A stretch of 46,025 nt of DNA from Deltaproteobacteria bacterium (GTDB lineage: Bacteria > Myxococcota > JADLHZ01): NCBI GenBank assembly GCA_020848545.1, contig JADLHZ010000143.1:1-46025 (forward strand). The letters are read 5' to 3'. The notes under the pieces were generated by a model. That model was given only the letters and a program-made list of their open reading frames with translations. It was not told the origin of the DNA and searched no databases. Shown here in pieces: positions 33,737 through 42,279 of the stretch. Positions within the stretch are counted from its first letter, which is position 1. The number at the start of each line of letters is the position of its first letter. A program made the translations under genes and the position numbers.

Positions 33737-35313
33737 AGCGCGCGCTGCCGTTGTTCGCGCTGGTCGCGTGCTCGCCGCCATCGCTGTCGATCTCGACGCG
33801 TCCGAGCGCGACGTTGACGCGAGCGCAGTCGTTGCTGGCCGCGCCGGAAGCCGAGGTGACGATCTTCGAGGGCAGCAGCGAGCGAGCGCTCGGCGCGGTC
33901 GCGCTGCAGCAGGTCTTCGATCTGCGCGATCAAACCGAGCCGCAGCACTTGCGCGCGACGTTGATGCCCGGCGAGTACCACGTGCGCCTCGTCTACTATG
34001 AGACCCGCGCCGGCACCGGCACGCGCTTGGCGATCGAGCTTGCGCGCGAGGACATCATCGTCTTCGAAGGCAAGCCGGTGATCGCCGAGCTCGATCCGGT
34101 GACGGCGCCGAACGCAGATCCCGAGATCGACCTCGACGCCGACGACGACGGCCTCACGAACCTCGACGAGATCGTCGCCGGGACGGATCCCGAGCTGAAC
34201 CCGATCCTGTGGGAGGTCAGCGCCGGCGTCGAGGGCTTAGGAAGGACGGACGTCGTCGCTGGCTCGCAGAGCCTGGTGATCATCAACAGCGACGCGAGCG
34301 GCGAGCAGCTCAGCGCGTCAACGCACGGCTGGGCCAACGGCCAGCTCATCTGGACCGACAATCAAGAGGACTCGTACAAGAGCGACGGCGACGTCGTGTT
34401 GATGCGCGGCAAGTCGAGCGTGCCAACGTGGCGCGTCGTCAGCGCACAGGGCAACCACCTCTGGTCGCATGCGTTCACCGGCTTCACGGCCGGCGAAGCG
34501 TTCGACTCACCCTACTTGGACGCGCTCAACTCAATCGTCTTTTTCGCCACAAACGGCCGCCTCATCGGGTATCGGCCGGCGCAGGGTGAAACGTTCGGCA
34601 TGCTCGCTCAGGGCGGCGAGTGCGCGGCCGTGCGAAAGGCCGAGCGGCAGTTGCGCTACTCGGGCCCCCTCTACTGGTTGATCAGCGGCGGCTGCGGGCA
34701 AGGCTTCGGAATGCCGACCCGGATCGCACAGCTGAGCCAAACCAACCCGATCACCATCGCGTGGCACGTGGTGAGCTCGAGCGACGCGCGCTTCATCGCG
34801 CTGAGCGACGGCGGCCTCGCCGTGTGCGACGGCGACTTTTTGCGCGGCTATTCTGCGGCCGGCGTCGAGACGTTCGCGCACCAGTTTCAGCGCTCGGGCC
34901 CGACGTTTTGCACGCTCGCGCAGCTGCCGTCAGGCGACATCGCGGTCACGACGAACATCGAGGCGCGCATCGTCTCGCTCACAGGTGCGCTGAAGGCGCA
35001 GCTCGCGCTCGTGCAGGGGTCGACGTCGCTCGCCTCGCCGCCGATCCCGGCCGCGCTGACGAACGGCGGCATCGCGCTCGCACTGCCGATCTTGGGCAGG
35101 CCAAACACGACGCCACAGCGGATCGTCGCGCTGAAGCCCGACGGCACGAGCCAGACGCTCTACACCATCGCGTCGAGCGCCGCGGACAACGCGAGTATCA
35201 TCTATTCGAACGTGACTGTGACCGGACAGACGATGGCGTTCGTTGGCTTCCGCTGTCTCTCCGGCGCGGTGTGCATGCAGCGGCCGCCGGCGTTGATCGC
35301 AGTAAAGTTTTGA
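33733..35313 (+). CDS. Secreted lipoprotein with Asp-rich calcium-type repeat and beta-propeller-like body
   Basis: A protein of 526 aa with a short leader ending in LVAC (lipobox). An early domain (about 20-110) is a beta sandwich. Residues about 135-155 read DLDADDDGLTNLDEIVAGTD, a thrombospondin type-3-like calcium loop often found as a spacer in exported bacterial proteins. The remaining 370 residues are Gly-rich strands with repeated aromatic turns (WEVSAGVEGLG, LWSHAFTGF, YTIASSAADN), suggesting a beta-propeller. No enzymatic motif is visible. It is translationally coupled to the PEGA gene, so the two may work as one envelope unit. Confidence 0.82.
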   Translation: MKRALPLFALVACSPPSLSISTRPSATLTRAQSLLAAPEAEVTIFEGSSERALGAVALQQVFDLRDQTEPQHLRATLMPGEYHVRLVYYETRAGTGTRLAIELAREDIIVFEGKPVIAELDPVTAPNADPEIDLDADDDGLTNLDEIVAGTDPELNPILWEVSAGVEGLGRTDVVAGSQSLVIINSDASGEQLSASTHGWANGQLIWTDNQEDSYKSDGDVVLMRGKSSVPTWRVVSAQGNHLWSHAFTGFTAGEAFDSPYLDALNSIVFFATNGRLIGYRPAQGETFGMLAQGGECAAVRKAERQLRYSGPLYWLISGGCGQGFGMPTRIAQLSQTNPITIAWHVVSSSDARFIALSDGGLAVCDGDFLRGYSAAGVETFAHQFQRSGPTFCTLAQLPSGDIAVTTNIEARIVSLTGALKAQLALVQGSTSLASPPIPAALTNGGIALALPILGRPNTTPQRIVALKPDGTSQTLYTIASSAADNASIIYSNVTVTGQTMAFVGFRCLSGAVCMQRPPALIAVKF

Positions 35314-35353
35314 ACGGACTCAGGCAGCCACGCGGGCAGCGCTCATTGCGCAC

Positions 35354-35360
35354 AGGAAGG
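35354..35360 (+). promoter_or_regulatory. Shine-Dalgarno site allowing an earlier start (GTG 35367)
   Basis: AGGAAGG lies six bases before an in-frame GTG at 35367. If used, the papain-like protein would gain 32 residues (beginning MSDVILALATAPS). The alternative GTG at 35463 has only a weak AAGAG upstream but yields a more typical Pro-rich N-terminus. The start is unresolved. Confidence 0.4.
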
Positions 35361-35462
35361 CTCGTCGTGAGCGACGTGATCCTCGCGCTGGCCACCGCGC
35401 CAAGCGCCTGCGATTTGCCGACAGGGATTCTCAGATCGCCCCGCTCGTGCAAGAGTCTTGGC

Positions 35463-36329
35463 GTGAACCCGCCGAGACCGATTGGGTCGCCGCCCGCGCC
35501 GATCACCGTGCGTCGCGAGGCCCCGCCGCCAGCATCGGTCGGCAAACCGTCGACGAAGCCCGCCGCGCCGCTACCACCCGTGCCATCCGGAGTCGGTGGC
35601 GGCGCGCCGATGCCGGCCTCCACGAAAGGGCTCGCGCCAGGCAGCGGCGGCGTCGGGCTACACGCGCCGGTCGGAGGAAGCGAAGGGGCGGGCGGGGCGT
35701 TGGTCGCGTTGAAGCGCAATCTCTGGCACGGCGCCGACGTCAACGTGCTCGTCGGCCAAGCGCTGACGAGCGCCAATCAGTTCAACACGCTCGACGAAGC
35801 CGGCAGAAGCCTCGGCGCGCTGCCCGCCGTGCTCATGCAGCGGGCGTCGCTCTTCGGCACGTCGCTCCTCGCCCGCGTTGGGCTCGGCCCGGACATGAGC
35901 GCGCACCAGCCCGGCGCTTTGGTGCGTCACCCGACGAGCTTCTATAAGGTCGCGCACTACATCGCCGCCGAGGCCAAGCGCGACGGCGTTGGCAACTGCG
36001 GCGAAAAAGCGATGAGCGCCGCCGTCATGATGGCCGATCGCGGGCTCGAGCCAGTCGAGGTCTTTGCGCTCGCGGCCGGCGATCACGGCTTCTGCGTCGT
36101 CGGCCGCGCGCCAGGATCGGATCCGACGGATCCCTCGACCTGGGGCCCGAGCGCCGTCATCGTCGATCCGTGGGCGAACGAGAGCTATCCCGTGGCGACG
36201 CTGGTCAGCGAAGCGGCGCGACCCGAAGGCACCTCACGCATGCGCGGGCTCATCGCCACCGGCGCGCCAGTGCGCTTCGAGCGCATGTTTCACATCGCCG
36301 GCGAGGATCCGAACGCAGCGCAAGCGTAG
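35463..36329 (+). CDS. Pro-rich protein with Cys-His-Asp papain-like (YopT/AvrPphB-like) motif
   Basis: A protein of 288 aa from GTG 35463 (320 aa if GTG 35367 is used). The first 80 residues are Pro/Gly/Ala-rich and disordered, with no signal peptide. The C-terminal 200 residues carry GVGNCGEKAM (Cys179), AGDHGFCVVGR (His208) and AVIVDPWAN (Asp235). A Cys, a His about 30 residues later and an Asp in DPW is the order of papain-fold C58-type effector proteases and related transglutaminase-like proteins. The whole pattern G-N-C-G-E, D-H-x-F, D-P-W recurs in bacterial effector-like proteins as far as I recall. Function (protease, deamidase or other) is open. Its position after lipoprotein genes suggests an exported or delivered toxin, but no export signal is visible. 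Confidence 0.7.
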   Translation: MNPPRPIGSPPAPITVRREAPPPASVGKPSTKPAAPLPPVPSGVGGGAPMPASTKGLAPGSGGVGLHAPVGGSEGAGGALVALKRNLWHGADVNVLVGQALTSANQFNTLDEAGRSLGALPAVLMQRASLFGTSLLARVGLGPDMSAHQPGALVRHPTSFYKVAHYIAAEAKRDGVGNCGEKAMSAAVMMADRGLEPVEVFALAAGDHGFCVVGRAPGSDPTDPSTWGPSAVIVDPWANESYPVATLVSEAARPEGTSRMRGLIATGAPVRFERMFHIAGEDPNAAQA

Positions 36330-36364
36330 AAGTTCGCGCGCCCGTCGTTTCGTCGGCGTGGCGC

Positions 36365-39300
36365 TCAGCGATCCGGGATCGTGACGATGAATCCGTCGCT
36401 GGCGCCTCCGGCGATCGTGCGCAGCGGATAGGCGTCCGCTGGGGACCACGGCACGACGAAGCTTCCGGCTGTGCAGCTCGGGCTCGTGCACCACTGCCCG
36501 CCCGCGACCGCCGAGCCGTCTGCGAAGGACGACAGAGAATACAGTAGATCATCCTGGTTCGAGCCGGTGCGCCCAGCGCGCAGGACGTTGCCGGTCGCAT
36601 CGTAGATGGCGAGGAACGCGTCGCTCGTGACGCCCGTGGTCATACCGACGCTGCCCAAGATGAGGGACGCGTGAAAGTCGCCGCCGACCATCACGCGGCC
36701 ACCGCCGAGCGCCGCGATCGCGCGACCCTTCGAGTCGGCGCCACCGGATTGGCCCGTCTCCGGCGAGAGCCACAGCAAGCGGCCGGTGCTCGAATAGCGC
36801 GCGACGAACAGCTCGCTCGCGGTGCCGTTCTGCGAGGTGCGCAGGATGCCGCAGGTCGCGCCGCCGCAGTCGCCGCTCGACGTGCAGGGATTGCCCACGT
36901 TCGCGCCGCTCGCGCAGTGGAGGAAGGTCGTGTCATCCACGAGGTCGCCGGTGAGCCAGACGTCGCCGGTGCTCGGATCGGTCGCGAGCGCGCGAGCCCT
37001 CGGTCCTGGCGGGTTCGTCGTTCCGACCCGTGACGTCCACTGCAGGGTGCCGGGCATGGCTTGCGCATGCGCCCGCAACAAGAACCACTCGCGCCCGAAG
37101 CCGGCGGCGGCAGGGTTCACGCGTTCGCCGGTGGCCACGACGACGATCGGCGTGCTGTTGTCGCTGCGGGTCGTGAGCGAGGTGGCCCACGCGGTCTCGG
37201 TCTCCGCCGTTGGGCTCGACACCAGGGTCTGCACCCACGTCGGCGCGCCGGCGGCGTTGAACGCGACAGCGAAGCCGTCCCCCTGAGACGAAGTCCCCTG
37301 GTTGTCGAGCGTGAGCCCACCCGTGCAGCTCGCGCCCGGACAGTCGGCAGATCCCGTGCAGCTGAGGCCCGCGTTGACGCCGGCTGTGCACGTCGATCCG
37401 AAGCGAGCGATGCAGTCGGCAGTGCCGGTCTGATCACAGAAACCGCCGCCGACGATGGCGCCGGCGCTCGCCGGGAGCGTGGAGATGGCGCACGCGCCGT
37501 CGTCGCCGGCTTGTGTCGAGCGGGCGCCGACCTTGCGCACCCATTGCACGCGCCCGGCGCTGTCGAGCTTGGCCAAGAAGCCGTCGCTGTCGAGATCGGC
37601 GCCGGCCGTGACTTCGACGCCGCAGGTGCCGCCGGGGCAATTGCCGCCGCTGCAGTCGTCCGAGATCGCGCAATCCGAATGAGTGACGCACGCGGCGCCC
37701 GGCGTCGCGCCGCCGACGCAGGCGCGGTTGCACACAGCGCCGGCGTTGCTGCCGCCCACACAGTGCTGGCCAATGACCACGTTCGGTCCGCCGGCGCCTT
37801 GATCGCGCAAAGTTCCTGCGACGTAAACGCTGCCGTCCTCTGCGAACGCGAGATCGCAACACGTGTCGTCGCTCGCCGGCGAGTACGCGCAACCGACGTG
37901 GCTCAGGATCAACGACCATGCGAGCGTGCCGTCGCTTGCATAGCGAAGGATGATGCTTCGCGGCGAGGTGTTCGTGTCGAGGGAGGGTGGGCAGGTGCCG
38001 CCGGGGCAATCGCTCGGGTAGCGACATGTCTGGCCCGAGGCGGCGCCGCCGACGCAGACATGCGGATCGCCGTAGTAGAAGTTATTGCGCCCGCGATCGA
38101 GCCACGCGATGACCGAGCCGTCGGCAGCGGTGCGCACGCGCCGGATCGCCTCGGGCGTGACAGACGAGTCTTCGTTGCTGCCGACCGTGTGTCCCCACGC
38201 CGGGCACTCGCAACCGTTGATCTTGTCGCCGTCGCAATCGGCAAAGCGCGAGGCGCAGACGACGCTGCACGAAATGCACGACGCGTTCGCTGTCGTGCCG
38301 TCGCATTCTTCCGGCGCCTCGATGGTGCTGTTGCCGCAGTTGTAGCAGCGTGACGCGGGCGGCGGGTTCGGATCGGGCTGGCACGTCCAACCCGCTTCGA
38401 TCGTGCAGTTGTCGGCGCAGCCGTCGCTCGTCGCGGTGCCGCCGTCGTCGCACGCTTCGGCTCCTTGGCGGAGACCGTCGCCGCAGGTCGGCACGCACAG
38501 CTCGCCGTCGACGGGACACGTCCAACCCGGCTCGATGGTGCAGGTGGCGCCACAGCCGTCGCCCGCGAGCGTGTTGTCGTCGTCGCAGCCTTCGAGCGTG
38601 GGGCCTTGGCGGTCGACGAAGCCGTCGCCGCACGTCGCCGCTTCGCAAGTTCCGCCGAGGCCTTCGGGGCAGTTGTCGGAGTTGTCCTCGTTGCCGTCGT
38701 CGCAGAACTCGACTCCAAGAAGCACGTGGCCGTCGCCGCAGCGGGCGAGGAAGCAATCGCTGCTCGGGCCATCCGGGCAGGCGTCGCTGAGGATCTGGTT
38801 GCCGTCGTCGCACGCTTCGCCGGGCTGCAAGAGGCCGTCGCCGCATACGCCGGGCCTACAGGTGCCGAGCGCGCCATCCGGGCACGCGTCGTTCGGATCG
38901 CCGTTTCCGTCGTCACAGAGCTCGAAGCCCGCGTGGACGACGCCGTCGCCGCAGCGCGCCGCCGCGCACGTGCCGAGCGGGCCGTCCGGGCACGCATCGG
39001 TGAGGACGTTGTTGCCGTCGTCGCAGCTTTCACCGGGCTGCACGACGCCGTCGCCGCAATTCGACGTGCAGCTCGTCGTGCAGCCGTCGCCGTCGACGCC
39101 GTTGCCGTCGTCGCATTCTTCGCCGGAGTCGATGACTGCGTCGCCGCATCGCGCGGGCAGGCAGGTCGTTCGACATGCGTCTTTCTGTGCGTCGCTGTTG
39201 CGATCGCCGTCGTCGCAGACCTCCACCGCTACCACCCGATCGACGAACCCGTCGCCGCAGCGCGATCCCGCGCAGCGTCCGGCGAGGCAGATGCCCGTTG

Positions 39301-39538
39301 CGACTTCAGAGCATGCGTTGCCGTCTTGCGCGGGACGAAAGCCGCCGGAGGGATCGGCTTCGATGCACGGGTTGGTGCGCGCGGAGCACTGTTTCAGCGC
39401 CACGACACAGACGGTCTCGTCGGGGCACTCGCCTTCCTTGCTGCACGTGATGAACGTCTCCGGCTTGACGGTGAGCACCACACGACAAGCGGGGAGCATG
39501 AGGAGGGCAAAGACCGCGCTGCAGGGGAGGCGACGCAT
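36365..39538 (-). CDS. Large Cys-rich lipoprotein: DUF4215-type repeats plus propeller-like domain
   Basis: A protein of 1057 aa starting at the ATG at 39538, whose leader ends in MLPAC (Cys18, lipobox). A longer frame to 40531 is rejected: it lies across the next two genes and is Arg/Pro-rich. Residues about 90-440 are tandem cysteine-rich repeats of the DUF4215 or myxococcal type, each close to C-G-D-G-x-x-x-x-G-E-x-C-D-D-G-N. At least eight repeats are visible. Residues about 455-1057 form a beta-propeller-like region with SBBP-like strands ([26 protein letters not shown]). Small C-x-G-x-x-x-G-x-x-C inserts with an S-D-C-P-G-G type centre interrupt at least four loops. Likely a surface-exposed adhesin or binding protein. 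Confidence 0.9.
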   Translation of the reverse strand: MRRLPCSAVFALLMLPACRVVLTVKPETFITCSKEGECPDETVCVVALKQCSARTNPCIEADPSGGFRPAQDGNACSEVATGICLAGRCAGSRCGDGFVDRVVAVEVCDDGDRNSDAQKDACRTTCLPARCGDAVIDSGEECDDGNGVDGDGCTTSCTSNCGDGVVQPGESCDDGNNVLTDACPDGPLGTCAAARCGDGVVHAGFELCDDGNGDPNDACPDGALGTCRPGVCGDGLLQPGEACDDGNQILSDACPDGPSSDCFLARCGDGHVLLGVEFCDDGNEDNSDNCPEGLGGTCEAATCGDGFVDRQGPTLEGCDDDNTLAGDGCGATCTIEPGWTCPVDGELCVPTCGDGLRQGAEACDDGGTATSDGCADNCTIEAGWTCQPDPNPPPASRCYNCGNSTIEAPEECDGTTANASCISCSVVCASRFADCDGDKINGCECPAWGHTVGSNEDSSVTPEAIRRVRTAADGSVIAWLDRGRNNFYYGDPHVCVGGAASGQTCRYPSDCPGGTCPPSLDTNTSPRSIILRYASDGTLAWSLILSHVGCAYSPASDDTCCDLAFAEDGSVYVAGTLRDQGAGGPNVVIGQHCVGGSNAGAVCNRACVGGATPGAACVTHSDCAISDDCSGGNCPGGTCGVEVTAGADLDSDGFLAKLDSAGRVQWVRKVGARSTQAGDDGACAISTLPASAGAIVGGGFCDQTGTADCIARFGSTCTAGVNAGLSCTGSADCPGASCTGGLTLDNQGTSSQGDGFAVAFNAAGAPTWVQTLVSSPTAETETAWATSLTTRSDNSTPIVVVATGERVNPAAAGFGREWFLLRAHAQAMPGTLQWTSRVGTTNPPGPRARALATDPSTGDVWLTGDLVDDTTFLHCASGANVGNPCTSSGDCGGATCGILRTSQNGTASELFVARYSSTGRLLWLSPETGQSGGADSKGRAIAALGGGRVMVGGDFHASLILGSVGMTTGVTSDAFLAIYDATGNVLRAGRTGSNQDDLLYSLSSFADGSAVAGGQWCTSPSCTAGSFVVPWSPADAYPLRTIAGGASDGFIVTIPDR

Positions 39539-39706
39539 GTCCGTTCTGAAACGGTGGCATGGGCGGCGGATCCCCGCAAGCTTACTCGATCGGGCGCGCC
39601 GTTCCGTCTTCCAGGGCACTGACGCAATCAACCGCCGCGGCGCGGTCATGACAAGTGTTCGCATGCCCGCCGAGCGCGCCGCCTGAGCTCGGCCGATAAT
39701 AGCGTC
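39539..39706. other. Divergent intergenic region with a CCGTT/AACGG inverted repeat
   Basis: This 168-bp gap separates the divergent lipoprotein and the small-protein gene. Immediately upstream of the lipoprotein start is CCGTT-CTGA-AACGG (5-bp arms), which could be an operator. A GATAAT hexamer lies before 39707 (listed separately). No open reading frame or terminator is convincing. Confidence 0.4.
39695..39700 (+). promoter_or_regulatory. Candidate -10 hexamer GATAAT before 39707
   Basis: GATAAT lies at -12 to -7 relative to the ATG at 39707, with no Shine-Dalgarno sequence. It matches five of six consensus bases and would produce a leaderless transcript. A -35 box is not evident. Confidence 0.4.
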
Positions 39707-40021
39707 ATGCGAGTCAACAAGCCTCTGCCGCAGGTTTCGATTGCAGATCAGGTACCGTGGGTGACCATCAAGCGGGTCGGCGACGGCAAGTTTCGCATCA
39801 GCACCGTCGATCGGTTGCGCGACGCCAAGCTCAAGGCCCCTCCGCTGATCCACGTGCACACCGACCACAAGCGCAAGCGCGGCAGCGTCGGCCGCGATGT
39901 GACAGCGGCGCAGGCCGCGGAGAAAGCCAAGGATCTCGTGCGGGAATTGCTCGGTGACGCGAAGGTGAAGGTCTCGATCACCGCCAGCACGCGCGGCGCC
40001 GTGATCCTGACGGTGGGGTGA
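39707..40021 (+). CDS. Small basic protein of unknown function
   Basis: A protein of 104 aa, without signal peptide or membrane segment. It is Lys/Arg/Val-rich and reads as strands ([49 protein letters not shown]) around one helix ([17 protein letters not shown]). The basic strands could bind nucleic acid, but no family is recognised. It is a separate transcript with its own -10-like box and lies 73 bp upstream of the methyltransferase gene. Confidence 0.68.
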   Translation: MRVNKPLPQVSIADQVPWVTIKRVGDGKFRISTVDRLRDAKLKAPPLIHVHTDHKRKRGSVGRDVTAAQAAEKAKDLVRELLGDAKVKVSITASTRGAVILTVG

Positions 40022-40082
40022 GGGAGCGCTGCGCCGCGGCGGTCCGTCGCCTTTACGCCGCACCCATCTTGTCGAGAGCCGC

Positions 40083-40088
40083 GATAAC
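40083..40088 (+). promoter_or_regulatory. Candidate -10 hexamer GATAAC before 40095
   Basis: GATAAC sits at -12 to -7 relative to the GTG at 40095, at the same spacing as the GATAAT before 39707. No Shine-Dalgarno sequence intervenes. Confidence 0.3.
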
Positions 40089-40094
40089 GGCTGC

Positions 40095-40835
40095 GTGAAG
40101 ATCGACGCCATCGCTCGGCCGCCCGTGCCGGCACCCTTGCGGCCTTTGAGCACGGCCCTCGATCGCTGCCTCGCGACGCCTCCGGCAAAGGTGCGGGCGC
40201 ATCCGCTGGCGGCGCCGCTCGCTGCGGCCGGGGGTCGCGCGGCCTGGTACGCCGACATCGGCATCGCGCTCGGCGCCGCTGGCGTGCGCGGCTGGGGCGG
40301 CGCGCGCGTGTTCGATCTCGGCTGCGGCGACGGCGAGTTCTTGCAGGCGATCGCTGAGCAAGGCGCCGATGTCGTCGGCATCGAGAAGGCGTCGGCGCCA
40401 CCGAGCCCGCTCGAGGACGAGATCACGATCCTCAAGGGCGACCTCTCCGCGCTCACCGTCAGCGCGCCGGCCGATGTGTTCATCTCGCGCAATACCTTGA
40501 AGCGCGGCTTCATCCGCCCGCTCGACGGCACGCCAGCGCGCTTCAGCCTCGGAAGGTCGCCTCAGGCGACGCTGCAGGCCATCGCCGCGAACGTGAAATC
40601 AGGCGGCCTGTTTTGCATCTACAACGTCTCGCCGTCCGATCCCGCTTTGGCCAAAGAGGCGCATGCCGACGGCCATTGTCCCTACACCCAGGGAGAGCTC
40701 GAGGCCGCCGGGTTCATCGTCCTCGCCCACGACCGAGACGCGACCACCCTCACTGTCGATTGCGCGCGCCAGCTCGCGAACCCCTCGCTGGCCTCCGGCG
40801 TCTACGCGCTCGTGACGATCTGTATTCGACGCTGA
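40095..40835 (+). CDS. SAM-dependent methyltransferase (class I-like)
   Basis: A protein of 246 aa from a GTG start. A Rossmann-like core begins with [19 protein letters not shown] (SAM motif I), then [18 protein letters not shown] (acidic motif II) and [12 protein letters not shown]. The tail [13 protein letters not shown] and [13 protein letters not shown] completes the class I fold. The N-terminal 45 residues are Pro/Ala-rich. The substrate cannot be inferred; small molecules are likely. It is followed by the frameshifted micro-gene on the other strand. Confidence 0.85.
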   Translation: MKIDAIARPPVPAPLRPLSTALDRCLATPPAKVRAHPLAAPLAAAGGRAAWYADIGIALGAAGVRGWGGARVFDLGCGDGEFLQAIAEQGADVVGIEKASAPPSPLEDEITILKGDLSALTVSAPADVFISRNTLKRGFIRPLDGTPARFSLGRSPQATLQAIAANVKSGGLFCIYNVSPSDPALAKEAHADGHCPYTQGELEAAGFIVLAHDRDATTLTVDCARQLANPSLASGVYALVTICIRR

Positions 40836-40853
40836 TTCTGCGGCCACACCTTC

Positions 40854-40969
40854 TCACTTCGCCGGGACCACGAAGAACACACCGTCTTTGAGCGTGTACA
40901 AGGTCTTCGTGACGATGCGCTCTTCTCCATCTTCGCGGTCGCGGCTAAGGCAATGAGCATGAAGATCAT
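40854..40969 (-). pseudogene. Frameshifted secreted micro-protein gene
   Basis: On the minus strand an ATG at 40969 follows GGAAGGACC, a good Shine-Dalgarno sequence, and gives a signal-like start MIFMLIALAATA. Shortly after, the in-frame reading becomes Arg-rich and runs on. One frame over, the sequence reads EERIVTKTLYTLKDGVFFVV and ends PAK-stop at 40854. Joining the two frames with a one-base shift near 40935-40945 gives a coherent exported peptide of about 38 residues. The 116-bp interval is one short of a multiple of three. Either this is a recent pseudogene, a programmed frameshift or an assembly error. Confidence 0.5.
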
Positions 40970-41049
40970 CTGAGGTCCTTCCGCGGCCATTCTCACACAG
41001 TTTCAATCGCGCCTGTCTTGCCGTAAGCCGTATTCGCTGGGAGCCGTTG

Positions 41050-42183
41050 ATGACCATGACCGGGACGCATCTTCTCTTGTCGCGGCGCGCCTTCCTCCAT
41101 GCCTCTACCGCCGCCGTCGTCCTCGGGCTTCGCTGCCGCCCGTCGCTGAAGCTCGCGATCAGCGCCGACGCCGGCTACGACGACGTGCTCGCGGCCCTGC
41201 AGACGACGGACATCGATTACCCGGGCGGGGCAAACCACGCCCCGATGGCGATCGAGGCGCTGCATGCGCTCGGCGCCAGCGATGCGCGCATCGTCGAGTG
41301 GACCAAGCACTACAGCGAGAAGCTCGAGCTCGCCGAGACCGGCGCCGCGATCCCGCCCGACGATCGGGCCGCGGCCATCGGCAAGCTCGACAAGCACGCG
41401 GGCCTCATCGCCGGATACGAGGAGCAGCTCGCGACCACCGACTACAAGACGCTCATCGCGCGCGAGCTGCCGCGGCTGCTCTCCGGCACCGCCGCCGGTT
41501 GGCACGGCATCATCCGCCTCGCCCACGGCGTCTACGCGCTAGAGGAAAACCGAAGCGACGTGCGGCTGCGCGAAGTCGCGATCGGCCTCGGCGGCTTCGC
41601 GGCCTGGAGCCAGCCTCTGCCCGGCGTCCCGGGCGCGCGCGCCGTTTCCGGCTACGACGTGCTCACTGCGCTCGAAGCAACCCCGCTGGTCCCGGCGGCG
41701 CAGCGCGTCGGCGGAAATATTTACGGCCGCATGGCTGCGCTCAAGGGCCGCTCCGACTTCACGGACGCCGTCGAGACTGTGGATCTCGCGGCGCTCCCTG
41801 TGACCGACGCGGTCAACGGCTTGGTCTCGCTGGCCGCGCGCATCTTCGTCAACGAAGGCAAGGCCAACATCGCCTTGATCCACGCCGTCACCGGCACCGC
41901 CGCGTTGCGTCCCTTGTTGCCGCTTTTGAGCGAGGCCGACCAACGCGCGGCTGTCGGCCATGCTTATCAAGCCGTCGCCGCTGCCTATGCGAGCCAGGGC
42001 ACGGCCGGCGGCACCGCCGCCATCGCGGGCCCGTCGAGGTCCGCGGACGCGATCTACGCCGAGTCGATCGCGGCGGAGGAAGAGCACGTATTCAAGGTGG
42101 CGATCACGGCGCGACGAGAGGCCGAATACCAAGACCCCTCTGACGTCCTCACCGCGCTCGAGTCATGGGCGAAGGCTGTCTGA
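41050..42183 (+). CDS. Questin oxidase-like (DUF4243) protein with Tat-type signal
   Basis: A protein of 377 aa starting at the ATG at 41050 (a TTG just upstream is unlikely). The leader LLSRRAFLHASTAAVVLG has the twin-Arg S-R-R-x-F-L pattern of Tat export. The block GGANHAPMAIEALHALGASD is the opening of the questin oxidase/DUF4243 family (H-x-P-M-A), and AAGWHGIIRLAHGVYAL is a second family signature. In fungi this family performs Baeyer-Villiger-like ring opening in anthraquinone pathways. The bacterial role is not known. The next gene is FabH-like, but a terminator separates them. Confidence 0.85.
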   Translation: MTMTGTHLLLSRRAFLHASTAAVVLGLRCRPSLKLAISADAGYDDVLAALQTTDIDYPGGANHAPMAIEALHALGASDARIVEWTKHYSEKLELAETGAAIPPDDRAAAIGKLDKHAGLIAGYEEQLATTDYKTLIARELPRLLSGTAAGWHGIIRLAHGVYALEENRSDVRLREVAIGLGGFAAWSQPLPGVPGARAVSGYDVLTALEATPLVPAAQRVGGNIYGRMAALKGRSDFTDAVETVDLAALPVTDAVNGLVSLAARIFVNEGKANIALIHAVTGTAALRPLLPLLSEADQRAAVGHAYQAVAAAYASQGTAGGTAAIAGPSRSADAIYAESIAAEEEHVFKVAITARREAEYQDPSDVLTALESWAKAV

Positions 42184-42192
42184 TCGGCGCAA

Positions 42193-42231
42193 CGCGGCAG
42201 GCGCAAGACTGCGCACCTGCCGCGGTCTTTA
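42193..42231 (+). terminator. Rho-independent terminator after the questin oxidase-like gene
   Basis: CGCGGCAGG (42193-42201) pairs with CCTGCCGCG (42216-42224) over nine perfect base pairs. An inner CGCA/TGCG pair tightens the loop. A T-rich stretch (TCTTTA) follows directly. It lies 10 bp past the stop at 42183. Confidence 0.7.
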
Positions 42232-42252
42232 CATTCCCGCGCCTCTTCACTA

Positions 42253-42271
42253 CCCGAGCGTTTTCGGGAGG
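42253..42271 (+). promoter_or_regulatory. SD of fabH with overlapping small hairpin
   Basis: GGGAGG (42266-42271) lies eight bases before the ATG at 42280 and fixes that start. CCCGA (42253-42257) can pair with TCGGG (42264-42268), covering part of the SD. The stem is only five pairs, so regulation is possible but not shown. Confidence 0.45.
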
Positions 42272-42279
42272 CTGCCAAC

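Noticed and set aside
36330-36364. Possible terminator between two convergent stops
   Set aside because: Only a five-pair GCGCC/GGCGC stem with a long loop, and no T-run.
38650-39170. Regular cysteine-coding repeats resembling a CRISPR-like periodicity
   Set aside because: The repeats are degenerate, in frame and encode DUF4215-type Cys modules; there are no unique spacers or cas genes.
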